Below, piece after piece: positions 9,081 to 17,691 of a DNA stretch of 64,000 nucleotides. Both the position numbers and the translations under genes were made by a program. The notes under the pieces were generated by a model. That model had not been told where the DNA came from. It made no database searches and saw nothing but the letters and a program-made list of their open reading frames with translations. Numbering within the stretch: position 1 is the stretch's first letter; the number at the start of each line of letters is the position of its first letter. This DNA is from Haloterrigena alkaliphila (lineage in GTDB: Archaea > Halobacteriota > Halobacteria > Halobacteriales > Natrialbaceae): the NCBI RefSeq assembly GCF_017352155.2, contig NZ_CP071462.1, positions 124,001-188,000 on the forward strand, read 5' to 3'.

Positions 9081-10190
9081 CTATCGCCGCAGAATCAATT
9101 TGAGGACGTCCTCGTCCTCGAGAACGTGGTCCTTCCCGACCTGCTGCTGGTCGTGGGTCGCGCTGGGACCCGTTACCCGCGCGAAGCGGAACCGCTCTTG
9201 CATCTCGCCGCCGAGTTTGTCGATGGCTTCGCCGACGGTCGCCCCTTCCTCGATGACGAGTGGTTCCTCCCAGTCGATGCCCCGACCGGGTTTGTCCATG
9301 TAGACGCGGATCAGTCCCAGATTGTTCCAGATGCGGTCTTTGAGGGCGTCGAGGCCCCTCTCCTCCTCGGCGCTGATGAACGTGACCTCCTCGGGATCGA
9401 GGTCGCGTTCGCGCAACTGCTCGTCGACCGTCTCCTTGTAGTCGGGTTCGATCAGGTCGACCTTGTTGACGGCCGTGATCGAGGGGATGTACTCCCGGTT
9501 CTCCATCAGACCGTCGACCAGCCGGTCGATGGTGACGTTCTCCTGGAGGTTGACGACGGCGTTAACGTAGCCGTGTTCGCGGAGGACCTGCTTGATCGTC
9601 TCCTCGTCTAGGTCCTGGTCGGTGCTCGAGGTGATCTTGATGCCGTCCTTGATCTTCGGCCGGACGGTCACTCGCGGGGGCTTCCTGTCGACGCGGATGT
9701 TGATGTCGTACAACTCCTCCTGCAGGCGGTCGTACTGGTCGATCTCGAACACCGAGAGCATGAAGATGATGAGGTCGGCGTTGCGGACGACCGCCAGCAC
9801 CTGCTGGCCGTCGCCCCGACCCGAGGCCGCACCCTCGATCAACCCGGGCACGTCCAGCAGCTGGATGTTCGCGCCGCGGTGCTGGAGCATCCCGGGGTTG
9901 ACGTCCAGCGTCGTGAATTCGTAGGAGCCGGTCTCGCTCTCGGCGTTGGTCAGCGAGTTCAGCAGCGACGACTTGCCGACGCTCGGAAAGCCGACCAGCG
10001 CGACGGTCGCGTCTCCGTGTTTCTCGACCGAGTAGCCGGTGCCGCCGCCCGCCGAACTCTGGTTCTGGAGCTTCTCCTTCTTCTCCGCGAGCTTGGACTT
10101 CAACCGGCCGATGTGGGCCTCCGTCGACTTGTTGTAGGGCGTGTTGGCGATTTCGTCTTCGATCTCCTCGATCTCCTCCTCGAGCCCCAT
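9081..10190 (-). CDS. DRG-type (Obg superfamily) GTPase with TGS domain
   Basis: Developmentally-regulated-GTP-binding-protein homologue, 369 residues, the archaeal member of the Obg superfamily associated with translating ribosomes. An N-terminal charged helical segment (1-45) is followed by the G domain: G1 GFPSVGKS (67-74), G3 DVPG (113-116), G4 NKVD (242-245), G5 near SAEEERG. The C-terminal ~80 residues form the TGS domain, which ends GKDHVLEDEDVLKLILRR. Length and domain order are standard. The gene is divergent from the small gene at 10372, with about 180 nt between the starts. Confidence 0.95.
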   Translation of the reverse strand: MGLEEEIEEIEDEIANTPYNKSTEAHIGRLKSKLAEKKEKLQNQSSAGGGTGYSVEKHGDATVALVGFPSVGKSSLLNSLTNAESETGSYEFTTLDVNPGMLQHRGANIQLLDVPGLIEGAASGRGDGQQVLAVVRNADLIIFMLSVFEIDQYDRLQEELYDINIRVDRKPPRVTVRPKIKDGIKITSSTDQDLDEETIKQVLREHGYVNAVVNLQENVTIDRLVDGLMENREYIPSITAVNKVDLIEPDYKETVDEQLRERDLDPEEVTFISAEEERGLDALKDRIWNNLGLIRVYMDKPGRGIDWEEPLVIEEGATVGEAIDKLGGEMQERFRFARVTGPSATHDQQQVGKDHVLEDEDVLKLILRR

Positions 10191-10371
10191 TTGTCAGTAT
10201 CCAACCGCCCGCGCCGAAAAACACTTTCCATGCCGACCGCCGACCCCCGTCACGCGGCCGGGCTCTCGAGTTCGACGCCGAAGCGACGACTGAGTGGTAC
10301 TACTCGAATCCGTTACCATTCGAACGTGACTTCGACATACATAAACGACAGCGCGGGGTAGCCAGAAAGTG

Positions 10372-10575
10372 ATGCCAGACGCGGCGCGGCTTCGCGACAG
10401 CACGCAGATCGTCCTCCCGCGGGAGACGCTTCAGGGGCTCGAGCCCCCGCTGGACGACGAGTTCACGGTGACCGTCGTCCAGGAAGCGGAGGGGCTGTGC
10501 CGAATCATCGGCAGCCCCGTCGAGATCAAGGACGCGAGCGAGTTCCTCGCCCGCCGGGGAATCACCGTTCGCTGA
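10372..10575 (+). CDS. Small conserved haloarchaeal protein of unknown function
   Basis: A 67-residue soluble protein (MPDAARLRDSTQIVLPRETL at the N-terminus) with no membrane segment or metal motif. The composition (acidic, Leu/Val-rich) and the preserved frame look genuine. Start choice is GTG 10369 or ATG 10372; I prefer the ATG. An AbrB-like or small dimeric beta fold is possible from the IVLP and DEFTVTVV segments, but I do not recognise the family. It lies alone between divergent DRG and an opposite-strand membrane gene. Confidence 0.7.
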   Translation: MPDAARLRDSTQIVLPRETLQGLEPPLDDEFTVTVVQEAEGLCRIIGSPVEIKDASEFLARRGITVR

Positions 10576-10771
10576 GTCGACGACCGGGGAATCACGGCTG
10601 CTGACCGATAACCGGCGTCTCGTCCCGAACTAACGACTGGCGCCTCGTCCGGCGTACCGCGTCCGCCGCCCATCCACCGGGTTTCGCTCTCGGTTACTGC
10701 TTTTGCCCGCTCATTTGCGATACCGTAACCGCGATTCCTCGCCGACTCGAGCGGGGTCTCGTAGCGACCCC

Positions 10772-11200
10772 CTACTCCGCTCGAGGCTCGGCGTCCGTCC
10801 CGCCGGTCCGGGTCGCCACGCGCTCGCGGAGGTCGGTCCGGAAGACGAGCGCGACGCCAGCCGACACCGCGGCCAGATAGACGAGGGCGTCGGCCACCAG
10901 GAGGCGCATCGAGATCACGTTCAGCCCCCAGAGCCCGACGAGCCACTGGAAGGCGACGAACAGGATCACGATCAGGAGCGCGGCGTGAAACAGTCGCTCC
11001 TCCGGTCCGTCGTACGTTTCCTCGAGGACGAACCCGACCGCCAGCGCGACGACCACCAGAACCCAGTTCGGTACGACGACGCCCGTCAGTTCGCCGGCCG
11101 ACGTGAGCAGTTCCCCGAGCGGCAAGAGCGCGGGCGAGACGAGAACCGCGATCAGGAGCGCCCAGACGGCCCGTCCGGCGGCGTCGGTCGCGCGGCTCAC
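10772..11200 (-). CDS. Small four-helix membrane protein of unknown function
   Basis: A 142-residue integral membrane protein with about four hydrophobic segments (around 11-35, 42-60, 70-92, 98-120) and a short charged tail. It begins with GTG at 11198-11200, overlapping the stop codon of the beta-propeller gene (GTGA), so the two are translationally coupled. I do not recognise a family. The coupling suggests a membrane partner or anchor for the exported propeller protein (inference). Confidence 0.7.
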   Translation of the reverse strand: MSRATDAAGRAVWALLIAVLVSPALLPLGELLTSAGELTGVVVPNWVLVVVALAVGFVLEETYDGPEERLFHAALLIVILFVAFQWLVGLWGLNVISMRLLVADALVYLAAVSAGVALVFRTDLRERVATRTGGTDAEPRAE

Positions 11201-12411
11201 TGCGGACTCACCTCGTACACCGTCTCGCCGAGTAGGTGGTAGACGCGATCACCGGCGATCAGCGGCGTACTGCCGAACGGGTCGCTATCGTCGGTGTCGA
11301 CCGAGACGCGAAACCGCTCGTCGCCGGTGTCGGCCTCGAGCGCGAGGAGTCCGTCCGCCCGCGAGGCGTAGACGGTCTCGCCGCCGACGCTGAGCCCGAA
11401 CTCGAGGGCCGAGCGTTCTCGCTGCCACACATCTCTCCCCTCGAGGTCGATTCGATCGATCGATTCGGCGTTCGGTCGCGACCAGTACAGTGCGCCGTTC
11501 GACGCGTCAAGTGCGATCGAGTCGTGATGCGTGCTCCGGTCGGTCGACTCGTCGGGGATGGTCCACCGTCGATTCCCGGAGTCGGTTTCGAGAGCGGTCA
11601 GGTCGCCGTTCGATGCCACGACGGCGACGAAATCGTCGGCGACCGCGACCTGCCCGCGGCTCAGCGACGAGGCGCCGATAGCCGCGTCGCTCTCCCAGCG
11701 TCGAGCGCCGGTTTCGGCCTCGAGGCCGACCAGTCGGCCGTCGTCGTAGTGGGCGCCGACGAGGAGCCCGCTGCGGGCGGCCAGCGGCGTCAGCCGCCCG
11801 GCCTGTCGCCAGCGTTCCAGCCCCGTCTCCGCGTCGAGGGCGAGAAGCCGGTCGCCGCCGTCGACGAGGGCCGACACGGAGACGGTGTTCCCGAACAGGT
11901 GGAGCCCGTCGCTGCTGCTGTTGAGTTCGTAGCGCCAGCGCAGCCGACGGGAGTCGAGGTCGAGCGCGCAGACGTCGGTCTGAAACACGAGATAGACGAC
12001 GCCGTCGCGAACCCGCGGCTCCGTATCGAGCTGCGGGCGGTCGTGCGTCCCAAGCGGCGGGGGCTGTCGGTACGCGTACCGCCAGCGCTCCGCGCCGCTC
12101 CCGACGTCGATCGCCCGGAGCGATCGGTGCGTCGGGACGAGCAGCGTCCCGTCGACCAGTGCGAGCCCCGCGTGTTCATATCGTCGGTGCGTCTCGAGCG
12201 TCCGATCCCAGCCGACCGTTCCGTCCGCGCCTGGACCGGGATCGGCCGTCGTCGCGCTGTTTCTCGAGTCGGCGCGCGGCTGGAGCCACCCGTCTTCGGC
12301 GTCCGGACCCGCGTGGTTCGACGTGCCGATGCGCGGACCGAGGAGACTGGCGCCGAGCAGCGACCCGCCCGTCACGCCGAGCAATCGACGTCGGGTCAGT
12401 GACGGATACAT
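11197..12411 (-). CDS. Tat-exported PQQ-like beta-propeller protein
   Basis: A 404-residue protein with a twin-arginine signal (TRRRLLGVTGGSLLGASLLG, residues 6-25), so it is exported folded, as is common in haloarchaea. The body has repeated propeller blades of the PQQ-binding-like/BamB type, with recurring A-x-D-x-x-(S/T)-G-x-x-x-W/R-W motifs (AIDVGSGAERWRY, ALDAETGLERWRQ, GLEAETGARRWES, ALETDSGNRRWTI, ALEADTGDERFRV). No haem or catalytic motif is visible, so it is more likely a binding or scaffold protein than a quinoprotein dehydrogenase. I chose the ATG at 12411 because it starts the Tat signal. It overlaps the downstream small membrane gene. Confidence 0.85.
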   Translation of the reverse strand: MYPSLTRRRLLGVTGGSLLGASLLGPRIGTSNHAGPDAEDGWLQPRADSRNSATTADPGPGADGTVGWDRTLETHRRYEHAGLALVDGTLLVPTHRSLRAIDVGSGAERWRYAYRQPPPLGTHDRPQLDTEPRVRDGVVYLVFQTDVCALDLDSRRLRWRYELNSSSDGLHLFGNTVSVSALVDGGDRLLALDAETGLERWRQAGRLTPLAARSGLLVGAHYDDGRLVGLEAETGARRWESDAAIGASSLSRGQVAVADDFVAVVASNGDLTALETDSGNRRWTIPDESTDRSTHHDSIALDASNGALYWSRPNAESIDRIDLEGRDVWQRERSALEFGLSVGGETVYASRADGLLALEADTGDERFRVSVDTDDSDPFGSTPLIAGDRVYHLLGETVYEVSPQ

Positions 12412-12655
12412 ACTCGAGACAGACGTACAGGGAATATATGTTTTTCCTCCTTCAGATCGGCGCCGCAACGCCGGTTCCCCGTTCCGAGCGAACCGGTCGG
12501 TCTCGAGTGATCCAGACCGATAGCGCATACCTCCGTCTTCAGGCGGAGGTCAAGCGATAGGCATAGTGCGTCAATCCACGAGTCCCGCCATTACTGGATT
12601 TCCCACGCTTCACCGAAGGTATTAAGACGCCAACGAACCATAGTGTGCAACACGG

Positions 12656-13045
12656 ATGAAGACCACACGGCACGCGACCTACAACCTCAACTACCACATA
12701 GTGTGGTTGCCGAAGTACCGCCAGTCGGTACTCGTCAACGAGGTCGCCAACCGTGTGCGAGACATCCTCCACGAAATCGCCGACGACAAAGGCTTAGAGA
12801 TTATTGACCTGACCGTTCAACCCGACCACATCCACCTGTTCGTCAGTAGTCCACCGAAGCACGCGCCGTCGCTTCTCGCCAACTGGTTCAAGGGTATTTC
12901 CTCGCGGAAATACAACCACCGCTACGCGGACAACGACGGTGAGAAGATTCGATGGGCGAGAGGCTACTACGCAGGAACGGCGGGTCACGTTTCCAGCGAA
13001 ACGGTACAGGACTACATCCAGCGTCACGAGGAGGGCGACCAATGA
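12656..13045 (+). CDS. tnpA: TnpA, Y1 HUH transposase (IS200/IS605)
   Basis: A 129-residue single-strand DNA transposase. It has the HUH metal motif in QPDHIHLF (about 55-62) and the catalytic tyrosine in the C-terminal helix (DYIQRHEE, about Y118). The N-terminal YHIVWLPKYR is typical of the family. Length is normal and no frameshift is seen, so it looks active. The stop overlaps the tnpB start (ATGA at 13042-13045). TnpA excises and inserts a single-stranded circle by recognising the end hairpins. Confidence 0.95.
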   Translation: MKTTRHATYNLNYHIVWLPKYRQSVLVNEVANRVRDILHEIADDKGLEIIDLTVQPDHIHLFVSSPPKHAPSLLANWFKGISSRKYNHRYADNDGEKIRWARGYYAGTAGHVSSETVQDYIQRHEEGDQ

Positions 13046-14280
13046 CCGAACTCACCAAGACGTTGGAACTCAAGCTGGTGGACCCGAACGCGCACAAACG
13101 ACGAAAACTCCGCGAGACGCGGGATACCTACCAGCAGGCCCTTCAGGATGCGTTCGACGCTGGTTGCACCACTCAAACCGAAGCGAACGACATAGTGGTC
13201 AACTACGACCTATCGGGGTACGCGAAGAACGCCCTCAAAAAGTACGTCCCGCAGTTGACGACGACGTACAACGCGGGCGACCTACACGACGACCACCCTG
13301 TTCGGTTCACCAATGAGGGGTTACGCCTCGACCACAATCCCGAGAACGCTATCGAGTGGTACGTCAAAATCCCGCACCACGAGGACTACCACCTCTGGAT
13401 GCCAGCACAGCCGAATCCCGACCAACGGAACTGGTTAGAAGCGTTGAACGTTGGTGACGCGGAGATGGGCGAGAGTCGGCTGTTTCAGCGGGATGAGACG
13501 TGGTATCTGCACGTCACCGCGACCCGCGACGTGGAGGATTGTTCCGAAGCGTCCGAAGATGAACGGACGCCTATCGGAGTGGACATTGGAGAAGCGTCAC
13601 TTGTCACGGTGTGTCACCGCGACGACCACGGTTCTCCGACTCGCCCCGAACTGTGGGCCGACGAGGGTAAAACCGTTCGTCGGCTACGCAAGACCTACTT
13701 CACCGCTACGCGACGGCTTCAAGAACGCGGAAGCGACCGTATCGCCGAATCGTTCGGCGACGACCTGTGGAACCAGATAGACGACGTGTTCCATCGTGTC
13801 ACCCGCGAAGTCGTGGAGTACGCAGAATCCGTTGAGAATCCCGTACTGGTTCTGGAAGACTTGACGTACATTCGGGAGTCGATGGACTACGGCGAGTACA
13901 TGAACCGTCGTCTTCACGGATGGGGGTTCGCCAAACTCCACGCGCAGATACGCTACAAAGCCGTCGAGAAAGGGATTCCCGTCGAGACGGTCAATCCGCG
14001 TAACACGTCGAAGGAGTGCCATGCGTGCGGTGAAGTCGGGTATCGCCCGAAGCAGGCGACGTTCAAATGCACGAACGACGACTGCTGGATGGGCGAGTAC
14101 CAAGCGGATGTGAATGGGGCGATAAACATTGCAGACCGCTACCTCAGCGGAGAGAGTCGTTCCAGAGAACACCCGAACGACGATGACTCGGCTGAGGATG
14201 GGGCGCATTTGACCGCGCCACAAGACAGCCAAGCCGATGTTGAAATCCAGCAGTTGACGCTTGGAACGTATGCGTCTTGA
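13042..14280 (+). CDS. tnpB: TnpB, RNA-guided nuclease of IS200/IS605 element
   Basis: A 412-residue OrfB/TnpB protein with all RuvC catalytic acids present: D181 (GVDIGEASLVTV), E272 (VLVLEDLTYI) and D356 (QADVNGAINIADR). The zinc finger is complete (C326, C329, C343, C348). TnpB proteins are RNA-guided endonucleases that use an omega RNA from the element's right end. The complete active site and zinc finger suggest a working nuclease. The ATG at 13042 overlaps the tnpA stop. The last ~45 residues past the RuvC III motif are low-complexity and variable, and overlap the region where the guide RNA is expected to begin. Confidence 0.95.
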   Translation: MTELTKTLELKLVDPNAHKRRKLRETRDTYQQALQDAFDAGCTTQTEANDIVVNYDLSGYAKNALKKYVPQLTTTYNAGDLHDDHPVRFTNEGLRLDHNPENAIEWYVKIPHHEDYHLWMPAQPNPDQRNWLEALNVGDAEMGESRLFQRDETWYLHVTATRDVEDCSEASEDERTPIGVDIGEASLVTVCHRDDHGSPTRPELWADEGKTVRRLRKTYFTATRRLQERGSDRIAESFGDDLWNQIDDVFHRVTREVVEYAESVENPVLVLEDLTYIRESMDYGEYMNRRLHGWGFAKLHAQIRYKAVEKGIPVETVNPRNTSKECHACGEVGYRPKQATFKCTNDDCWMGEYQADVNGAINIADRYLSGESRSREHPNDDDSAEDGAHLTAPQDSQADVEIQQLTLGTYAS

Positions 14281-14360
14281 AACCACAGGGTCGTTGCACT
14301 CGGCCTGAAATCCCGTGGCGGGATTCCCGCGTCTTCAGGCGCGGGAGGAGGTCAACCAGC
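14281..14360 (+). ncRNA. Candidate omega RNA 3' scaffold of the TnpB element
   Basis: The right end after tnpB folds into two adjacent hairpins (14309-14325 and 14325-14346) and ends near GTCAAC at 14351. In characterised TnpB systems the omega RNA covers the 3' part of tnpB and the right end, with the guide being the flanking DNA just past the element. Here the guide would begin about 14355. Placement rests on family knowledge plus the visible hairpins. Confidence 0.4.
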
Positions 14361-14385
14361 GTCCGAGCCGCCCCGCTCTAGACGT

Positions 14386-15726
14386 CTACCGCTCCGGATG
14401 CGTCGGCGCGTCGAACCCGCCTCGGACCAGCGGCTTCGCGATGTGGCGGCGCGCACACGGCGGCACCTCGTACCACCCCGTCTCGAGGTCGCGCTCGAGC
14501 GGGCGCTCCGTCTTTCCCTCCGCCCTCGTCCCGCAATCCCGGCACCGATACCCCTGCCCGCGGCCGGCGCTCTCCATCGTCCGCTCGCAGTCGGGACAGG
14601 TCGGCGTCACGCGCTCGGTCGTCACGAGCTCCCGAACCGCGAACTTCTCGAGTTTGAGCGTTCCCCGCGCAACCTCGCCGCAGGCGGTGATTCGATCGCC
14701 GACGCGGAGCGCCCGCACGCGGTCGCGAAAGCGTTTGGTGGGTTCGAAGGCGGCGCACTCGAGGCGCTCGGGGTCGCCATCGTCACGGTCGCCGTCGTCA
14801 GTATCGCCGTCGTCAGTATCGTTGTCGTCGGGCGATTCGCCGCGGTCGCCCTCGAGGGCGACGAAGACGTGGCCGCCGCGGCGGGTCTCGGGCGCACTCG
14901 CGACCACGCCGTTGACCCGGTAGGCGCGACCGTCAGTCACCGACTCGAGGGTTCCGTCCCGGAGGTGGACGTCGGTTCCCTGATTAGTCACGAACGACTG
15001 GCTCGAGTCGACGGGTTCGCCTGCGATGCGGTCGGCGACGTCGCGGACGGCGTCGGGGTCGTCGCCGCGGATCCCGTATAGAATCGGGCCGGGCGTGTGG
15101 GGCACGCAGACGGTCTCGCCTTCGCCCCGGTCGACCGTGTCCCAGACCGCGGGGTAGCCACGATCGGCCGCCTCGAAGACGCTCTCGCGGTCGACCTCGC
15201 GCGGCGTGCCCCACTGATCGGGAGCGCGGTAGGAGATGTGCTCGTGAGTCCACTCCTCGAGGGCGTTCCAGGCGCCGACGGCGGCGAGCGCCCCGATCCG
15301 GCCGCGGCCGTCCCCAGTGTGCCACGAGCGGTAGCCCCGCCGCTCGAGCAGTTCGGTGGCGTCGCGAATCTGGAGGTGGTCGCGGATCGCCGCGCGGGTG
15401 AATTCGCTCACGTCGTCGGCGACGGCGTCGAGTCCGTCGCCGGTGACGACTAGCCCGGGGTTCGTCCGCTCGTCGGCGGTTTCGGCCAGCGACTCGAGTC
15501 GCTCGCGGGCGAGCGCGAACGCGTAATCGGGATTGGCGTCGGTGTGGATCGCGAGCGCGGCGTTCCCCCGCGTCTTGTACTCGACGGCGGGATTGAGTCG
15601 CACGAGGAGGAGTCTCGAGACCGTATTCCCCTCCCGGCGCAGTCGCTTCGCGATCTGCGCGGCGACGTAGGTCGTACACATTCCCCGCTCGCGAGAGTCG
15701 GTATCGTCGAGGCCGACGACGGTCAT
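14386..15726 (-). CDS. tiaS: tRNA(Ile2) 2-agmatinylcytidine synthetase TiaS
   Basis: A 446-residue homologue of TiaS, which attaches agmatine to C34 of the CAU-anticodon tRNA-Ile so that it reads AUA; this is specific to archaea. The N-terminal MTVVGLDDTDSRERGMCTTY motif is the family hallmark, followed by the FLD-like domain, an OB-fold region and a C-terminal zinc ribbon (CPDC, then CRDC). An acidic linker with a D-D-G-D repeat (around 308-325) is a lineage-specific insertion; its DNA shows a short tandem repeat near 14786-14826. Essential for decoding AUA codons. Confidence 0.93.
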   Translation of the reverse strand: MTVVGLDDTDSRERGMCTTYVAAQIAKRLRREGNTVSRLLLVRLNPAVEYKTRGNAALAIHTDANPDYAFALARERLESLAETADERTNPGLVVTGDGLDAVADDVSEFTRAAIRDHLQIRDATELLERRGYRSWHTGDGRGRIGALAAVGAWNALEEWTHEHISYRAPDQWGTPREVDRESVFEAADRGYPAVWDTVDRGEGETVCVPHTPGPILYGIRGDDPDAVRDVADRIAGEPVDSSQSFVTNQGTDVHLRDGTLESVTDGRAYRVNGVVASAPETRRGGHVFVALEGDRGESPDDNDTDDGDTDDGDRDDGDPERLECAAFEPTKRFRDRVRALRVGDRITACGEVARGTLKLEKFAVRELVTTERVTPTCPDCERTMESAGRGQGYRCRDCGTRAEGKTERPLERDLETGWYEVPPCARRHIAKPLVRGGFDAPTHPER

Positions 15727-15955
15727 CGGGCGGGTTTCGAGCGCGACGGAATAACCCCTTTCGGGACGGACCGCACGTCTGGACCGCGCCGGACCGACGT
15801 CTGGACGGCGCTGGCGGAGGCAGTCGAGGGAAACTGAGCGAAACCGGTCAGTTCGAGTGACCTATCATCGCCCGACGGGAGATACCCGTATATAAGTATA
15901 CTGCCGGTACGCATCCGAACCGGGACACGGCACCCGGATATCCCGGGGAAAACGT

Positions 15956-15961
15956 CTTATA
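15956..15961 (+). promoter_or_regulatory. TATA box of the HTH regulator gene
   Basis: CTTATA lies 24 nt before the ATG at 15985, the spacing expected for a leaderless haloarchaeal transcript. No Shine-Dalgarno sequence precedes the start. Confidence 0.5.
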
Positions 15962-15984
15962 CGAGGAATAGCTTACGTACCCGT

Positions 15985-16959
15985 ATGTCCCGCTCCGCAC
16001 TGGTCGGCAACGTAACCGCGATGTTAGAGGACGCGGGATTCGTGGTCAGCGACCGGTGTGCGATCCGGCCGAAGAGTTTCGATATCGCCGCGCGCCGGGG
16101 AGAAGACCTCATTCTGGTCAAGATCCTCGGCAACATCGACGCGTTCAACGAGGCGACGGGCCACGAGATGCGACGGCTCGGCACCTACCTCAACGCGACG
16201 CCGATAGTCATCGGCCTGCGGAGTCGCGACGAGGATCTCAAGCCGGACGTGGTCTACTTCCGCCACGGCGTCCCCGTCTTCAGCCCCGACACGGCGTACA
16301 ACCTGTTCATCGAGGACGTCCCGCCGCTGATCTACGCCGCGCCCGGCGGCCTCTACGTCAACATCGACGGCGACCTGCTGGCCGACGAACGACAGGACAG
16401 AGACTGGAGTCTCGGACAGCTGGCCACCGAACTCGGCGTCTCCCGGCGCACCGTCTCCAAGTACGAGGACGGCATGAACGCTTCCGTCGAAGTTGCGATG
16501 GAACTCGAGGAACTGTTCGACGCGCCCCTGACGAGTCCCGTCTCCGTCCTCGACGGGGCCGACGAGGTCCACGAGACGGAGGCGACGCCCGACGACCCGG
16601 CGGCCGACCCCGACGACGAGGAGGTCGTCGCCGTCCTCACGCGGGCCGGCTACAACGTGCATCCGACGCTCCGCTCCCCGTTCAAGGCCGTCAGCCGCGA
16701 CGAGGAAGACGACAACGACGACGACGTCGTGCTCACCGGCCACTCCGAGTTCACGAAGGCCGCCGAGAAACGCGCCCGGATCATGAGTTCGATCGGTCAC
16801 GTCACCCACACCCACTCGGTGTACGTCGTCGACCGCGCGAAACAGGAGTCCGTCGACGGCACCGCGCTCGTCGAGCGCGACGAACTCGAGCAGCTCCGCG
16901 ACGCGGCCGAACTCCGGAAGGTCATCCGGGAGCGTGCCGAACCCGAAGAGGCGGCCTGA
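15985..16959 (+). CDS. Conserved archaeal HTH-type transcriptional regulator
   Basis: A 324-residue putative archaeal regulator. The N-terminal half (1-120) resembles a nuclease-like/KEOPS-independent sensor domain, with [21 protein letters not shown] Cro/C1-type helix-turn-helix follows (about 140-165: [20 protein letters not shown]). After an acidic linker, a C-terminal domain contains [16 protein letters not shown]. The family is widespread in archaea (HTH-type regulatory protein of unknown target). Divergent from tiaS with about 260 nt between. Probably a leaderless transcript. Confidence 0.85.
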   Translation: MSRSALVGNVTAMLEDAGFVVSDRCAIRPKSFDIAARRGEDLILVKILGNIDAFNEATGHEMRRLGTYLNATPIVIGLRSRDEDLKPDVVYFRHGVPVFSPDTAYNLFIEDVPPLIYAAPGGLYVNIDGDLLADERQDRDWSLGQLATELGVSRRTVSKYEDGMNASVEVAMELEELFDAPLTSPVSVLDGADEVHETEATPDDPAADPDDEEVVAVLTRAGYNVHPTLRSPFKAVSRDEEDDNDDDVVLTGHSEFTKAAEKRARIMSSIGHVTHTHSVYVVDRAKQESVDGTALVERDELEQLRDAAELRKVIRERAEPEEAA

Positions 16960-17058
16960 TCGGCCGCCCCGGCGACGCCGGTCCGGTTCTCGAGCGGAGA
17001 AATGCGTCCGATGGCAACACCTATCGGCGCTCGCACATAACTGTCGTCAGCGTATCCG

Positions 17059-17268
17059 ATGTCCGAACGAAATACCGTCGCCCTCGTCAGCGGACGTCGT
17101 GCGATCCTGACCGGCTGTCTGGCGGTCCTCCTGCTCGTCTTCAACTACGGCTCGCTCGTCGAGACCGCGTTCGACGCGGCGGCGGCCGCGGCCGTCTTCC
17201 TCGTCCTCGGCTATCTCACGCTCACAGTGGGTGATCTGCTCTTCGAGCGACTCCTGTGGAGCGGCTGA
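17059..17268 (+). CDS. Small membrane protein of unknown function
   Basis: A 69-residue protein with two hydrophobic segments (about 13-30 and 36-58) and a short charged N-terminus. Its tail ends FERLLWSG. It is preserved as a clean frame between two well-supported genes. I do not recognise the family; it may be a haloarchaeal small membrane protein. Confidence 0.6.
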   Translation: MSERNTVALVSGRRAILTGCLAVLLLVFNYGSLVETAFDAAAAAAVFLVLGYLTLTVGDLLFERLLWSG

Positions 17269-17325
17269 TCGTCCCTTTAGAACAGTCGATTCCGAAGCGA
17301 TCCGTCACACCGGTTTCGGGCTCGT

Positions 17326-17583
17326 TTACGCCGCGCCGTTGCCGTACGTCTTCTCGAGGTACTCGACGATGTCGTCGCTCTCCGACATCCCTTCGACGCC
17401 GTTGGCGTCGTCGCTGATGACGGGGACGCCGGTCTGGCCGCTGACCTTCTCGACTTCGGTGCGCTCGTCGTGCGAGCGGGGCACTTCGATCACGTCGTAC
17501 TCGAGGTCGAGGTCGTCGAGTTTCGAGCGGACTTTCGCGCAGTACGGACAGCCGGGCAGTTCGTACATCGTGATGTCAGCCAT
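17326..17583 (-). CDS. Glutaredoxin-like thiol-disulfide protein
   Basis: An 85-residue thioredoxin-fold protein with the redox motif CPYC at C12-C15, the cis-Pro segment TGVPVI and a C-terminal ESDDIVEYLEKTYG helix, matching the glutaredoxin/GST-N fold. It reduces disulfides in the cytoplasm, in haloarchaea probably linked to gamma-glutamylcysteine or thioredoxin-like partners (inference). The ATG at 17583 gives the normal length; the upstream extension to 17676 lacks coding character. Confidence 0.9.
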   Translation of the reverse strand: MADITMYELPGCPYCAKVRSKLDDLDLEYDVIEVPRSHDERTEVEKVSGQTGVPVISDDANGVEGMSESDDIVEYLEKTYGNGAA

Positions 17584-17691
17584 GCTGGAATATACTGGGG
17601 CCTCGAGCCGTAAGAGCGCAGTGGTTGCGGTGGTCCGGCGGGGCGAAATCGCGAGGAACGATGACTGACAATTCAACCGAGCACCGACGAC

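Larger units (their letters stand above)
12529..14355 (+). mobile_element. IS200/IS605-family insertion sequence (tnpA + tnpB), apparently intact
   Basis: The element carries a Y1 transposase and a TnpB gene flanked by subterminal hairpins. The left hairpin is ACCTCCG/CGGAGGT (12529-12535, 12544-12550); the right is TCCCGCG/CGCGGGA (14325-14331, 14340-14346). Both have the identical 8-nt loop TCTTCAGG. A second right-end hairpin AATCCCG/CGGGATT lies at 14309-14325. Both ends also carry GGAGGTCAA, after the left hairpin at 12545-12553 and after the right hairpin near 14347-14355. No terminal inverted repeats or target duplication are expected for this family. Exact cleavage sites are estimated. 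It sits intergenically, upstream of the propeller gene and past the tiaS stop. Confidence 0.85.

Noticed and set aside
12529-12550. Hairpin as an intrinsic terminator of the propeller gene
   Set aside because: It lies upstream of that gene's start, has no T-run, and matches the hairpin at the other end of the insertion sequence.
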